A DNA stretch of 45,689 nt, taken from assembly GCA_900770075.1 (NCBI GenBank), contig CAAGIZ010000208.1, forward strand, positions 1-45,689. The letters are read 5' to 3'. The DNA is from Spirochaetia bacterium (GTDB taxonomy: Bacteria; Spirochaetota; Spirochaetia; Treponematales; Treponemataceae). Shown here piece by piece: positions 1 to 8,394 of the stretch; within the stretch, counting starts at the first letter, position 1, and every line of letters starts with the position of its first letter. The position numbers and the translations under genes are program-made. Under the pieces are notes generated by a model. The model had not been told where the DNA came from, made no database searches, and was given only the letters and a program-made list of their open reading frames with translations.

Positions 1-132
1 AAATACAATCGAGAAATAAAAAATACATTTTTTGACAACTGCATAAACACAATTCACCCTATTAGAAATCTGAAACTCTTTCTGAAAGCTAAACAAGACG
101 CTGAAGTTTTTATAGAAGGACTTTCAAAATGA
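1..132 (+). CDS. 3' end of an unidentified upstream gene (partial)
   Basis: Frame 1 is open from the first base of the window to a TGA at 130-132 and encodes the last 43 residues of a protein ending in a Lys-rich stretch (FLKAKQDAEVFIEGLSK). The stop overlaps the start of the next gene (ATGA at 129-132), so the two are very likely translationally coupled and in one operon. The fragment has no recognisable motif. Given the neighbours it may belong to another surface-glycan gene, but that is inference from context only. Confidence 0.6.
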   Translation, partial: KYNREIKNTFFDNCINTIHPIRNLKLFLKAKQDAEVFIEGLSK

Positions 133-1070
133 AACTTACCCCACTCATTTCAATCCTCATGCCCACATACAATCACGAAAAATACATTGCACAGGCAATA
201 AAATCTGCACTCATGCAGAAAACTGATTTTGAATGGGAGCTTTTAATTCACGATGACTGTTCGACTGATTCAACTCTGACTATAGCCCGATTATATTCTG
301 AAAAACACCAGGACAAAATAAAACTTTTGACGGAAACAAAAAATCAGGGACTTATGAAAAGTTATAAGAAACTGATAGAAGCTTCAAAAGGAAAGTATCT
401 TGCGGTTCTTGAAAGCGATGATTACTGGCTGGATGAAAACAAACTTCAAATGCAGGTTGATTTTCTGGAAAATAATCCAGATTTTGGGATTTCTGCCACT
501 GATATCATAAAGGTTGATAAAGATGGAAAAGAGATTTCTTCATCAAAAACCTTCAACAATCATATCATAAACACGGAACGCTGGTATGAAAACCTTTTGG
601 GAACAAACGGAATCCACGGAGCCTGCTCAGTTGTATTCAGAAAGTCAGATTATGAAAAATTCTGCAACATAGACGACTGGATTAAATTCGGCTTTAAAAC
701 CTTTGACCATCCGGCATGGCTTTCAATTTCATTCAATAAAAAATGCAAATTTTTGCAGAAAACTACTTCTGCATATCGGGTTTTGGAGTCTTCAATCTCA
801 AATAATGAAAATCGCAAAAAAAATATGTTTTTTAACATCTCCTGTGCAGAAATTGAAGAATACATTATTTCAAAATTCGGTTACGGTTCGCTGACCCCAA
901 AAGAATACAACCAGAGAATTTGTCTATGCCTAATGGCCAGAGCCTTAAAACTACATCAAAAAGAGGCTTTTTATAAATATGCAAGAAGATTGATTCCGCA
1001 GTCTTTTAAGCAGAAAATAATGCACTGCCTGCCTTCTTTTTATTACTGGCAGTTTATTTTCCGACATTAA
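129..1070 (+). CDS. family 2 glycosyltransferase (GT-A fold)
   Basis: This 313-residue protein should transfer a sugar from a nucleotide donor to a growing surface glycan on the cytoplasmic side. It begins with the usual GT2 opening (ISILMPTYNHEKYI, residues 7-20), has the first acidic nucleotide-binding motif HDDCSTD at 41-47, and has the ESDD/DYW metal-binding region at 95-100. No membrane segment is obvious, so it is probably soluble or peripheral. Its ATG overlaps the stop of the preceding frame (ATGA). The flippase and a GT4 enzyme follow on the same strand, which supports a polysaccharide locus. Donor and acceptor cannot be read from the sequence. Confidence 0.9.
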   Translation: MKLTPLISILMPTYNHEKYIAQAIKSALMQKTDFEWELLIHDDCSTDSTLTIARLYSEKHQDKIKLLTETKNQGLMKSYKKLIEASKGKYLAVLESDDYWLDENKLQMQVDFLENNPDFGISATDIIKVDKDGKEISSSKTFNNHIINTERWYENLLGTNGIHGACSVVFRKSDYEKFCNIDDWIKFGFKTFDHPAWLSISFNKKCKFLQKTTSAYRVLESSISNNENRKKNMFFNISCAEIEEYIISKFGYGSLTPKEYNQRICLCLMARALKLHQKEAFYKYARRLIPQSFKQKIMHCLPSFYYWQFIFRH

Positions 1071-1089
1071 AAATACTGCATTTGACCAT

Positions 1090-1130
1090 ACGGTTTACAG
1101 GCACTTTTTAGAACTGCCCCTGTAAACTGT
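1090..1130. repeat. 12-bp inverted repeat between GT2 and flippase genes
   Basis: ACGGTTTACAGG (1090-1101) can pair with CCTGTAAACTGT (1119-1130) with one G-U pair and a 17-nt loop. An A-run follows on the plus strand instead of a T-run, so it is not a normal intrinsic terminator in that direction. It may be an mRNA stem-loop or a protein-binding palindrome. A second, shorter repeat ATTACA/TGTAAT lies at 1141-1161, just ahead of the flippase start. Confidence 0.35.
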
Positions 1131-1182
1131 TGAAAAAAAAATTACATTACTTTACTGTAATATTAAAAAGAGTAACGGAAAT

Positions 1183-2640
1183 ATGGTTCAAAAATCACTA
1201 AAAAAGAATGCGGTTTATGGTTTTATAAGGGCTCTTATGAACCTTGCTTTTCCGCTCATATCTTTTCCTTATGCCTCCAGGATTCTTCTTCCTGCCGGCA
1301 TTGGAAAGGTCAATTTTGCAAATTCCGTAATTGAATATTTTACCCTTGCAGCAAGCCTCGGTATTTTCAGTTATGCAGCAAGGGAAGCTGTAAGAGTCCG
1401 GGATGACAAGCATGCACTGAACAAAATTTTCCGCGAAATTCTTACAATAAACTTGATTTCAACGGCTGTTTCCTACATTCTGCTCTTTTTTGCACTTGTC
1501 TTCGTAAGCAAATTTTCTGAATACCGTGTACTTTTAATCGTCTGTGCCTCAAAAATCCTTTTTACAACAATCGGCGTGGACTGGATTTTCAATGTACATG
1601 AAGAATACAAATATGTAACGGTTCGCTCTGTCATTTTTCAGATAATAAGCCTTGTTCTTTTGTTTGTCTTTGTAAGCACCCCTGACGATTACATATTTTA
1701 TGCCTTTATGGGAGTTTTCTCCAGTGTAGGCTCAAATATCTGCAACATTTTCTATTCCCGTAAATTCGTCAATTTCTTTGACAGGACAAAAATCGAAATA
1801 AAAAGGCACTTAAATCCTATTTTCACTTTCTTTGGAATGTCCGTTGCCTCAAAAATGCATACCGCCATCGACTCGGTTATGCTCGGTTTTATGCTGACGG
1901 ACAGCGCTGTAGGCTATTATTCTGCAGCAAACAAAATCAAGGGGCTTGTAGTCGGTCTTATAACAGCGATTCTTGCTACGCTTCTTCCCCGCTCTTCCTA
2001 CTATCTGGGACAGAACAAAAGTGATGAATATCAGAAAATTGTTTCAAAGTCCTTGAATTTTGCCCTGTTTTTTTCCTTTCCAGCTACGATTGGAATAATG
2101 CTGGTTGCAAAACCGCTCATACTTCTTTTCAGCGGGGAGGACTTTCTTGAAGCGCTCCCTTCCATGCTCATAATGTCGCCTGTAATAGTTTTCATAGCAA
2201 TCGCCTCTTTTTCTGACAATATGGTTTTAATTCCTCAGAGGCTGGAAAAAGTTTCCCTTCAATCCCAAATCATAGGATGTGCACTGAATGTAACACTGAA
2301 TCTCATTCTTATTCCTGTCTGGGGCGTTTTTGGAGCAGCCTTCTCAACCTTTGCCGTAGAAGGTGTCATCACCTTTTACAAAGTATTGTTCAGCCTTAAA
2401 TACATAAAACACTGCGGATTTTTAAAAAATCTTGCAAAAGTCTGCTTTTCAAGTCTTTTGATGACAGGTACAGTTTTGCTGATTCTACATTTTATTAAAA
2501 ACGCTTTTTTCCAGCTTGTAGCAGGAATTACGGCAGGAGCCTTTGTATACGGTCTTTCCGCACTGCTTCTCCAGGCCGACACCGCAATAATGCTTTCAGA
2601 GACAATAAAAAGCAGAATTAAAACACGGAAAAAAATATAG
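1183..2640 (+). CDS. polysaccharide flippase, Wzx/MATE-like
   Basis: This 485-residue, very hydrophobic protein has about 12-14 membrane helices spread along its length, as in the polysaccharide/teichoic-acid transporter (Wzx, MurJ/MATE-like) family. It would move lipid-linked glycan repeat units from the cytoplasmic to the periplasmic face. The N-terminus has the typical run of a Lys-rich tail followed by a first helix with RALMNLAFPLISFPYASR, and loops such as FSGEDFLEALPSMLIMSP resemble Wzx proteins. It sits between two glycosyltransferase genes, with 112 bp upstream and 13 bp to the next gene. The start at 1183 has only a weak ribosome-binding site. Confidence 0.9.
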   Translation: MVQKSLKKNAVYGFIRALMNLAFPLISFPYASRILLPAGIGKVNFANSVIEYFTLAASLGIFSYAAREAVRVRDDKHALNKIFREILTINLISTAVSYILLFFALVFVSKFSEYRVLLIVCASKILFTTIGVDWIFNVHEEYKYVTVRSVIFQIISLVLLFVFVSTPDDYIFYAFMGVFSSVGSNICNIFYSRKFVNFFDRTKIEIKRHLNPIFTFFGMSVASKMHTAIDSVMLGFMLTDSAVGYYSAANKIKGLVVGLITAILATLLPRSSYYLGQNKSDEYQKIVSKSLNFALFFSFPATIGIMLVAKPLILLFSGEDFLEALPSMLIMSPVIVFIAIASFSDNMVLIPQRLEKVSLQSQIIGCALNVTLNLILIPVWGVFGAAFSTFAVEGVITFYKVLFSLKYIKHCGFLKNLAKVCFSSLLMTGTVLLILHFIKNAFFQLVAGITAGAFVYGLSALLLQADTAIMLSETIKSRIKTRKKI

Positions 2641-2653
2641 GAATTCAAGTAGA

Positions 2654-3793
2654 ATGATTTTAATCGATACAACTTTTTTTGCCCATTCAGAAGCAAAAAA
2701 CAAAAAACTCACCTATTCAACTTCCATTTTTACGGCAGATTTGTTGGATGCCTTTTCTGAACTTGCCATGGCTGACAGGTTCTGCCTTCTTGTAAATTTC
2801 AATCACCTGGACTTTTTTAAAGAAAGATTTCCAAATTATAAAATCATAGTTGCAAAATGGTGGCCTGTTACCCTGCTGCATAAACTCACAAAAGGAAAAA
2901 AAACAGCAAACAGACTTATAAAAAGCTCCGGTGCCTTCAGAAGAATTGCCGAAAATAGCGGTGCAGATGCAATCTGGTTTCCATATGCAATGAACGAAAC
3001 TTTTGTGCGCACAAAATTAAAGACTTTTGCAACAATCCACGACATTTACAGAATTCACAACGGAACAAAAAAAGAGGCTGAAATTTTCCGCCGCTTTATA
3101 AATGATGAATCAGTTCCCCTTATTTCAATCAGCAATTACACCAAAAATGACATCGTAAAAACAACAAGCTGCAAAAAAAATATTCCTGTAATTCCAAACT
3201 CAATTGTTTTTGATGTTTCAAAACAGCAGAAAATTCCGGAACTTACTTCAAAAAAATACATTCTCGACCTGAACGCATACGTTTTAAAGAAAAATCCCAT
3301 GACGCTTTTAAAAGCCTTTGCGCTCATAAAGGACAAAACCGACCTTGATCTTGTGTTCTGCGGCGGCTACAAGGAAGAATTGCTCTGGAACGAAATGCAG
3401 CAGTTCATAAAAGACAACAGACTTTCAAATCGGGTAAAAATGCTTTTCAGGGTAACGGACGAAGAGCGCAACTGGCTTTTATCAAATGCAGCCCTTTTTG
3501 TAACTCCGTCACTTTTTGAAGGATTCGGGCGCACTCCTGTAGAGGCTGCAATATGCGGAATTCCAGTCATTTCCACAAAGGAAACTTCACTTTACGAAGC
3601 GACACAGGGACTTTGCATCTATGTGGAAAACCCGACGGACGAAAAAGAACTGGCAGATAAAATCCTTGGATTGACAGAAAATTATCCTTCAGAAAAAACG
3701 CTTTCCGAAATTGCCCAGAAACTTGAAGAACGCTATAAAAAAGAAAACTGCGCAAAGTTGTATTTAAGGCTTTTTTGTGATATAATCCGATAA
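2654..3793 (+). CDS. family 4 glycosyltransferase (GT-B fold)
   Basis: This 379-residue GT-B enzyme shows the family's strongest mark, the EX7E motif in the C-terminal Rossmann domain (E289 to E297 in LFEGFGRTPVEAAICGIPVI). It also has TIHDIYRIH around 127-135 and the SISNYTKNDI hinge around 158-168, typical of retaining GT4 mannosyl/glucosyl transferases. It probably adds a sugar to the same glycan as the upstream GT2 gene, in the cytoplasm. The start follows the flippase stop by 13 nt with an AGGA sequence about 11 nt upstream, so the two genes are probably co-transcribed. Sugar specificity is unknown. Confidence 0.9.
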   Translation: MILIDTTFFAHSEAKNKKLTYSTSIFTADLLDAFSELAMADRFCLLVNFNHLDFFKERFPNYKIIVAKWWPVTLLHKLTKGKKTANRLIKSSGAFRRIAENSGADAIWFPYAMNETFVRTKLKTFATIHDIYRIHNGTKKEAEIFRRFINDESVPLISISNYTKNDIVKTTSCKKNIPVIPNSIVFDVSKQQKIPELTSKKYILDLNAYVLKKNPMTLLKAFALIKDKTDLDLVFCGGYKEELLWNEMQQFIKDNRLSNRVKMLFRVTDEERNWLLSNAALFVTPSLFEGFGRTPVEAAICGIPVISTKETSLYEATQGLCIYVENPTDEKELADKILGLTENYPSEKTLSEIAQKLEERYKKENCAKLYLRLFCDIIR

Positions 3794-3849
3794 ATTGTCT
3801 TATTTTGACATTTTATCATTATTTACAAAAAATTTATATGAGTGAGTTT

Positions 3850-5346
3850 ATGAAATACACAGTACTCGATTATCTTGAAGAAACTGCAGGGAAATTTCCA
3901 CAGAAAAATGCTTTTGCTGATGTTCAGTCGTCCGTAAACTGGAGTGATTTTGTTAAACGCTCAAAGGAACTTTCGGCAATCATTTCAAAATACTTTGAAC
4001 CGGGTAATGCCGTTCCCGTAATGATAGACAAAAGCGTGCGCACTCTGGAATATTTTTTTGCAGCCCTCTATTCAGGCTGTTTCTATTCCTATTTTGATGC
4101 AACTTTCCCGGACAGCCGCCTGAATTCCATGATTGAAACCCTGGGCGTAAAATACATAATCTGCGACCGCCGCTTTGAAAAAAAAGTTTCCGCACTCAAT
4201 GTAACGCCAATTTTTGCCGACGAACTTGAAAAACTTGCAGGAACGGAAGAATATTCGGACACAAGGCGCAAAAAGATTATTGACACCGATCCTGTCTATG
4301 CAAACTTTACCTCTGGCTCCACAGGAACTCCAAAGGCTGTTGTCGTAGCTCATCGTTCGGTAATTGATTTCATCACCTGCTTTACGGAAATTTTCGGCAT
4401 AACTTCAGAAGACAGCATTGCAAATCAGGCTCCCTTTGATTTTGACGTGTCCGTAAAGGATATTTTTTCCGGAGTGTTCACCGGTGCGACCGTTCATCTT
4501 GTTCCAAAAATGTTCTTCAGTTTTCCGACAAAACTTCTTGACTATCTTGAAGAGCGGGAAATCACCACAATCATCTGGGCTGTAAGCGCAATGTGCATTC
4601 TTTCAACTTTAAACGGCTTTGACTATAAGGTGCCTTCAAAACTGAATAAAATCATGTTCAGCGGAGAAGTCATGCCCTGCAAGCAGCTTGAAATATGGCG
4701 GAAATTTATTCCAAATGCAAAATATGTAAACCTTTACGGTCCTACAGAAATTACATGCAACTGTTCTTATTACATAATTCCGGACGGCACTTTACCTGAG
4801 TCAATTCCCATTGGAATTCCTTTCCCGAACGAGCGCATCATTCTTCTTGACGAAGACAATCATCCTGTTACAGAAAAAAATATTGAAGGCGAACTTTGCG
4901 TAAGCGGAACATGCGTTGCAATAGGCTATTACAATTCCCCGAAAACTGCCGAAGTGTTCGTTCAAAATCCTTCACAGCCTTGCAGATACGAACGCATTTA
5001 CAGAACCGGAGACCTTGCAAAATACGGCGATGACGGACTTTTATATTACGTCGGACGGAAAGACACCCAGATAAAGCACATGGGGCACAGAATTGAACTT
5101 GGAGAAATTGAGGGAGCTGTTTCAAAGCACGAACAAATCACAAGATGCTGCTGCGTATTCAGCGAAAACAAAATCACGGCTTTCTACACGGGAAGCGAAA
5201 CCGACAAAAAAGAAATCGTTTCCATGCTCCGCATAACGCTTCCTTCTTATATGATACCAAGCGACTTTGTTTTTATAAAAGAATTTCCGCTTACCAAAAA
5301 CGGAAAAATCGACAAAAAATCCCTTATGGAGTCCGTGAATGTTTGA
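3850..5346 (+). CDS. amino-acid adenylation enzyme, DltA-like (carrier protein ligase)
   Basis: This enzyme should activate an amino or carboxylic acid with ATP and load it on the acyl carrier protein encoded two genes downstream. All ANL core motifs are present (numbering from the ATG at 3850): A3 FTSGSTGTPK (153-162), A5 NLYGPTE (ending E300), A7 YRTGDL (384-389) and A10 PLTKNGKIDKK with Lys486. D199 in FDFDVSV matches the alpha-amino-binding Asp of DltA-type and NRPS adenylation domains. The position equivalent to the Cys that favours D-alanine in DltA is Ser271 (MFSGEVMP), so D-alanine is not assured. I chose 3850 because MKYTVLDYLEE matches family N-termini; in-frame ATGs at 3838 and 3805 are alternatives. 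Its stop overlaps the next start by 8 nt. Confidence 0.88.
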   Translation: MKYTVLDYLEETAGKFPQKNAFADVQSSVNWSDFVKRSKELSAIISKYFEPGNAVPVMIDKSVRTLEYFFAALYSGCFYSYFDATFPDSRLNSMIETLGVKYIICDRRFEKKVSALNVTPIFADELEKLAGTEEYSDTRRKKIIDTDPVYANFTSGSTGTPKAVVVAHRSVIDFITCFTEIFGITSEDSIANQAPFDFDVSVKDIFSGVFTGATVHLVPKMFFSFPTKLLDYLEEREITTIIWAVSAMCILSTLNGFDYKVPSKLNKIMFSGEVMPCKQLEIWRKFIPNAKYVNLYGPTEITCNCSYYIIPDGTLPESIPIGIPFPNERIILLDEDNHPVTEKNIEGELCVSGTCVAIGYYNSPKTAEVFVQNPSQPCRYERIYRTGDLAKYGDDGLLYYVGRKDTQIKHMGHRIELGEIEGAVSKHEQITRCCCVFSENKITAFYTGSETDKKEIVSMLRITLPSYMIPSDFVFIKEFPLTKNGKIDKKSLMESVNV

Positions 5347-6505
5347 CCTTGCACAAAAATTCGGTTCACCCCTTTACATTTTTGATTCACAGAAAGCAAA
5401 GGACAGGATAAATGCCATAAAAGGTCGCCTTCCAAAAAACGCAAGGCTCTGCTATGCAATCAAGGCAAATGCCTTTTTAGTTGATTCCTTAAAATACGAA
5501 GATTTGCTTTTTGAAGTTTGTTCACCGGGGGAACTTTCCATCTGCGAAGAAAAAAAACTTCCGCCTGAAAAAATCGTCTTCAGCGGCGTGATGAAAACTC
5601 AGGAAGACGTAAGCCGCGCATACAAGCTCAACGTAAACACCATAACGCTGGAATCCGTTACCCACTGTAAATACCTGGTCAATGCAGTCGGTCAGGAAAA
5701 AGAACACGCACAGGATGTTATAATCCGGCTGACAGGTAACAATCAGTTTGGAATGTTGGAAAAAGACGTAAAAAAGTGCATTGAACTTTTAAAGCCCTAC
5801 AAAAACATTCATATCCGGGGAATTCACTTCTTTACGGGAACTCAGAAAAAACTCAAAAAAATTGCAGAAGAAATTTCATTTATTGAAGACTTCTGCACAA
5901 AACTTCAAAAGGAAACCGGCATCACTTTTAAAAGCATTGAATACGGTCCCGGCTTAAGCTACGAATATTTTTCAAATCAGGAGCAAAGCGATAATTTTTG
6001 TGAACTTGAAGAATTTTCAAAACTCATAGCAAATTCAAATTATGACTATGTAATAGAACTCGGCCGCTATATTGCTTCCCCATGCGGAAAATACATTACG
6101 AAAATAATGGACATAAAGGGCGACGAAAAAAGCCGCTACATAATAATCGACGGCGGAATAAAACACATAAACTATTACGGCCAGATGATGGGAATGAAAA
6201 CTCCTAAGGTTCAGCACATAAAAAGCGGACTTAATGCAGAAAACTCAGGCGAAGAAAATACAGGCACAGCCGATTACACAATTGCTGGTTCCCTTTGCAC
6301 GACGGCAGACATCGTATTGCGCAAACTTACGCTGACTTCTCCCCGCATCGGCGACCTTCTTGTTTTTTCCGACATAGGAGCCTATTCCGTTACGGAAGGA
6401 ATCTACCTGTTTTTAAGCCACCCTCTTCCTGCAGTCGTGATGTTTGACGGCAAAAATTATTTAACCTTGAGAAAACCTCAGGAAACATATATAATTAACT
6501 CATAA
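5339..6505 (+). CDS. PLP-dependent decarboxylase, fold type III (LysA/BtrK-like)
   Basis: This 388-residue protein belongs to the Orn/DAP/Arg decarboxylase-2 family. The PLP lysine is K42 in CYAIKAN. The second-domain features EVCSPGEL, GIHFFTGTQ, the Gly-rich EYGPGLS loop, ELGRYIASPCG and the catalytic-Cys region GSLCTTADI are all visible. Family members include diaminopimelate decarboxylase and BtrK, which decarboxylates a glutamyl group while it is attached to a carrier protein. An adenylation gene overlaps it upstream and an acyl carrier protein gene lies 20 bp downstream. I therefore infer action on a carrier-bound substrate, or on a free acidic amino acid to supply beta-alanine or GABA, rather than housekeeping lysine synthesis. 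An amino-acid racemase role, using the same fold, is the main alternative. Confidence 0.85.
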   Translation: MFDLAQKFGSPLYIFDSQKAKDRINAIKGRLPKNARLCYAIKANAFLVDSLKYEDLLFEVCSPGELSICEEKKLPPEKIVFSGVMKTQEDVSRAYKLNVNTITLESVTHCKYLVNAVGQEKEHAQDVIIRLTGNNQFGMLEKDVKKCIELLKPYKNIHIRGIHFFTGTQKKLKKIAEEISFIEDFCTKLQKETGITFKSIEYGPGLSYEYFSNQEQSDNFCELEEFSKLIANSNYDYVIELGRYIASPCGKYITKIMDIKGDEKSRYIIIDGGIKHINYYGQMMGMKTPKVQHIKSGLNAENSGEENTGTADYTIAGSLCTTADIVLRKLTLTSPRIGDLLVFSDIGAYSVTEGIYLFLSHPLPAVVMFDGKNYLTLRKPQETYIINS

Positions 6506-6525
6506 ATTGACAAAAAGGAAAGAAA

Positions 6526-6747
6526 ATGGACGAACTTTTAGACATTCTTAAAGAACTTAAACCGGATGTAGATTTTGAAACAGAAAAATCGCTGATCGAC
6601 AATGCAATCCTCGACTCATTTGACATTGTCCAACTTGTAACGCAGCTGAAAGATGCCTTTGACATCGACATAACACCGGCTGACCTTATTCCGGAAAATT
6701 TCAATTCCGCAGAAGCTCTTTGGGCGATGATTCAGAAGCTTCAGTAA
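6526..6747 (+). CDS. acyl (aminoacyl) carrier protein, DltC-like
   Basis: This small acidic protein of 73 residues has the phosphopantetheine attachment motif around Ser31 (AILDSFDIVQLV) and the four-helix length expected of an ACP or DltC. It should be modified to the holo form by a phosphopantetheinyl transferase encoded elsewhere, then carry the acyl group made by the adenylation enzyme and altered by the decarboxylase. A good Shine-Dalgarno sequence (AAAGGAAAG) precedes the start by a few bases. It is the last gene of the plus-strand operon, followed by a terminator. Confidence 0.9.
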   Translation: MDELLDILKELKPDVDFETEKSLIDNAILDSFDIVQLVTQLKDAFDIDITPADLIPENFNSAEALWAMIQKLQ

Positions 6748-6772
6748 ATGCAGGTGCAATGATTTTTAACAA

Positions 6773-6815
6773 AAAAAAACTGATTTACGAGTCCGGCTCA
6801 CAAATCAGTTTTTTT
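6773..6815. terminator. bidirectional intrinsic terminator between convergent operons
   Basis: A 14-bp stem (6773-6786 with 6802-6815) has an A-run on the left arm and a T-run on the right arm, so it can act on both strands. The core pair is CTGATTT/AAATCAG. It separates the carrier-protein operon on the plus strand from the MBOAT operon on the minus strand. Confidence 0.9.
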
Positions 6816-6831
6816 ATTTTACAATTCTTGG

Positions 6832-8385
6832 CTAATACTGCGCATACATAAAGCCTGCATCGCCAGAACTGAAAGTAAAAGAAAGGATTATAATAATCAG
6901 AAGCACATAGTATGCTCCCCATCTGAAAGCTATGTTCTTTTTTTGAATTGCTGCATATACATCTATTTTATTCTCTCTTAAGAGGCTTACGACAAAAATT
7001 ATAAAAGTACCAATAAAAACCAAAATTATATGAGATTCAAAATTTGATATCGGTCCCAAAAAAAGTTTAAGATATTCTTTTGAAGCAAGCAGTAGAGGAT
7101 TTCCAAAATTAACAAAGGTATCTTTCAGATAGATAAAACTTTGCCTGACATCTGCAATCCTGTCAAAATACCAGCCGATATTTACAAGAATAAAAGTTCT
7201 GACAATCCTGAAAATGTGAAACCATTTAGCATTTTCGTTTATATGCAAAAATCCGTTTAATTTTTTGAAAGCAGGTTTTAAAATATCACTCAAAGCGATT
7301 AACAAACCGTTGTAAAGTCCCCAGACAAAAAAATGAAGTTCCGGACCATGCCATACACCAACAAGCATAAAAACAACTATATTTGCAATACAGGCAGGTA
7401 AAACCCGTCCAAAATGCTTTCCGAAGTGATTTGTACACCATTTTCCAAGCTTAGTCATTCCTTCAGTCAAAGCAAGAGGATAAAAGACATAATCACGCAT
7501 CCACTGTCCGAGGCTTATATGCCACCTCTGCCAGAAATTAGCTATGCTTACAGAAAAATACGGCTGCTTGAAATTCGGCTGCATTTTTATGCCAAAAAGT
7601 TCTGCAACTCCAAGGAACATATCTATTCCGCCGGAAAAATCTGCATACTGATAAAGTGAATACATCAAAATAGCAAAAAGAATTACACACCCCGGAATCC
7701 CCTCATAGTTCTTGTCTAAAATTGATGAAATTCTGGTAACAAGAAGGTTTGCCACGACATATTTTTTCATTGCCCCAAAAAGAATGAGCATTACTCCGTG
7801 CTTTATGTTTTCAAAATCAAATTCATGCTCTTCTTTCAGTTGTTTTCCTTGAATTCCATAACGGTTAATAGGTCCCATTATAAGCTGCGGGAAAAACGAA
7901 ATGAAAAGGAAAAACCTCGCAAAATTTGTTTCCCTTTCAATCTTGGAATTATATACATCCATGAAATAACCGATTGCCTGAAGCGTATAATAAGAAATTC
8001 CAAGAGGTAAAAGAAGGGTTTTTGAACCTATTAACACCCTCCAATATTTTAGATAGAAAAGAATTCCAATATTAAGAAAAAGCATTCCGACAAGAACAAG
8101 CCTCTTTTTGTTTTGGGTCTGCTTTTTCATGTTTTTAAATGTTTCTTTATCGACCAAAGCCTTTTTTTGCACCAAATTTTCGTTAAAATGAGAAACTGCA
8201 CTTGCTGCAATAAAAGTCACTAAAGAGGATCCCGTTATAAACAGAAAATTACCGATTCCGCTGAAGGCATAAAAAACTGCACTGGAACAAAGAAGACATA
8301 TCCATTGAATTTTTTTTGGACACAGATAATAAACAAATAGACTCAGTAGAATAAAAATAGCAAATGTATTAGAAAGTAATGACAT
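6832..8385 (-). CDS. MBOAT-family O-acyltransferase (DltB/AlgI-like)
   Basis: This 517-residue multi-pass membrane protein of the MBOAT family moves an acyl group across the membrane towards a periplasmic acceptor. It contains both histidines that define the active tunnel: His289 in FWQRWHISLGQWMRDYV and His346 in GVWHG. It also has the PLGISYYTLQAIGYFMDVY and FFPQLIMGPINRY segments common to AlgI and DltB. The SGNH protein gene lies 9 bp upstream in the same operon, an AlgI/AlgJ- or DltB/DltD-like pairing. A clear Shine-Dalgarno sequence (AAGGA) precedes the start. The cognate donor could be the carrier protein encoded convergently next door, or acetyl-CoA as in alginate acetylation; the sequence alone does not decide. 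Confidence 0.92.
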   Translation of the reverse strand: MSLLSNTFAIFILLSLFVYYLCPKKIQWICLLCSSAVFYAFSGIGNFLFITGSSLVTFIAASAVSHFNENLVQKKALVDKETFKNMKKQTQNKKRLVLVGMLFLNIGILFYLKYWRVLIGSKTLLLPLGISYYTLQAIGYFMDVYNSKIERETNFARFFLFISFFPQLIMGPINRYGIQGKQLKEEHEFDFENIKHGVMLILFGAMKKYVVANLLVTRISSILDKNYEGIPGCVILFAILMYSLYQYADFSGGIDMFLGVAELFGIKMQPNFKQPYFSVSIANFWQRWHISLGQWMRDYVFYPLALTEGMTKLGKWCTNHFGKHFGRVLPACIANIVVFMLVGVWHGPELHFFVWGLYNGLLIALSDILKPAFKKLNGFLHINENAKWFHIFRIVRTFILVNIGWYFDRIADVRQSFIYLKDTFVNFGNPLLLASKEYLKLFLGPISNFESHIILVFIGTFIIFVVSLLRENKIDVYAAIQKKNIAFRWGAYYVLLIIIILSFTFSSGDAGFMYAQY

Positions 8386-8394
8386 TTTAAATCC

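Noticed and set aside
3805..3849. TTGACA at 3805-3810 as an internal promoter for the adenylation gene
   Set aside because: No acceptable -10 lies 16-18 bp downstream; the nearest TATAT-like sequence is 22-23 bp away.
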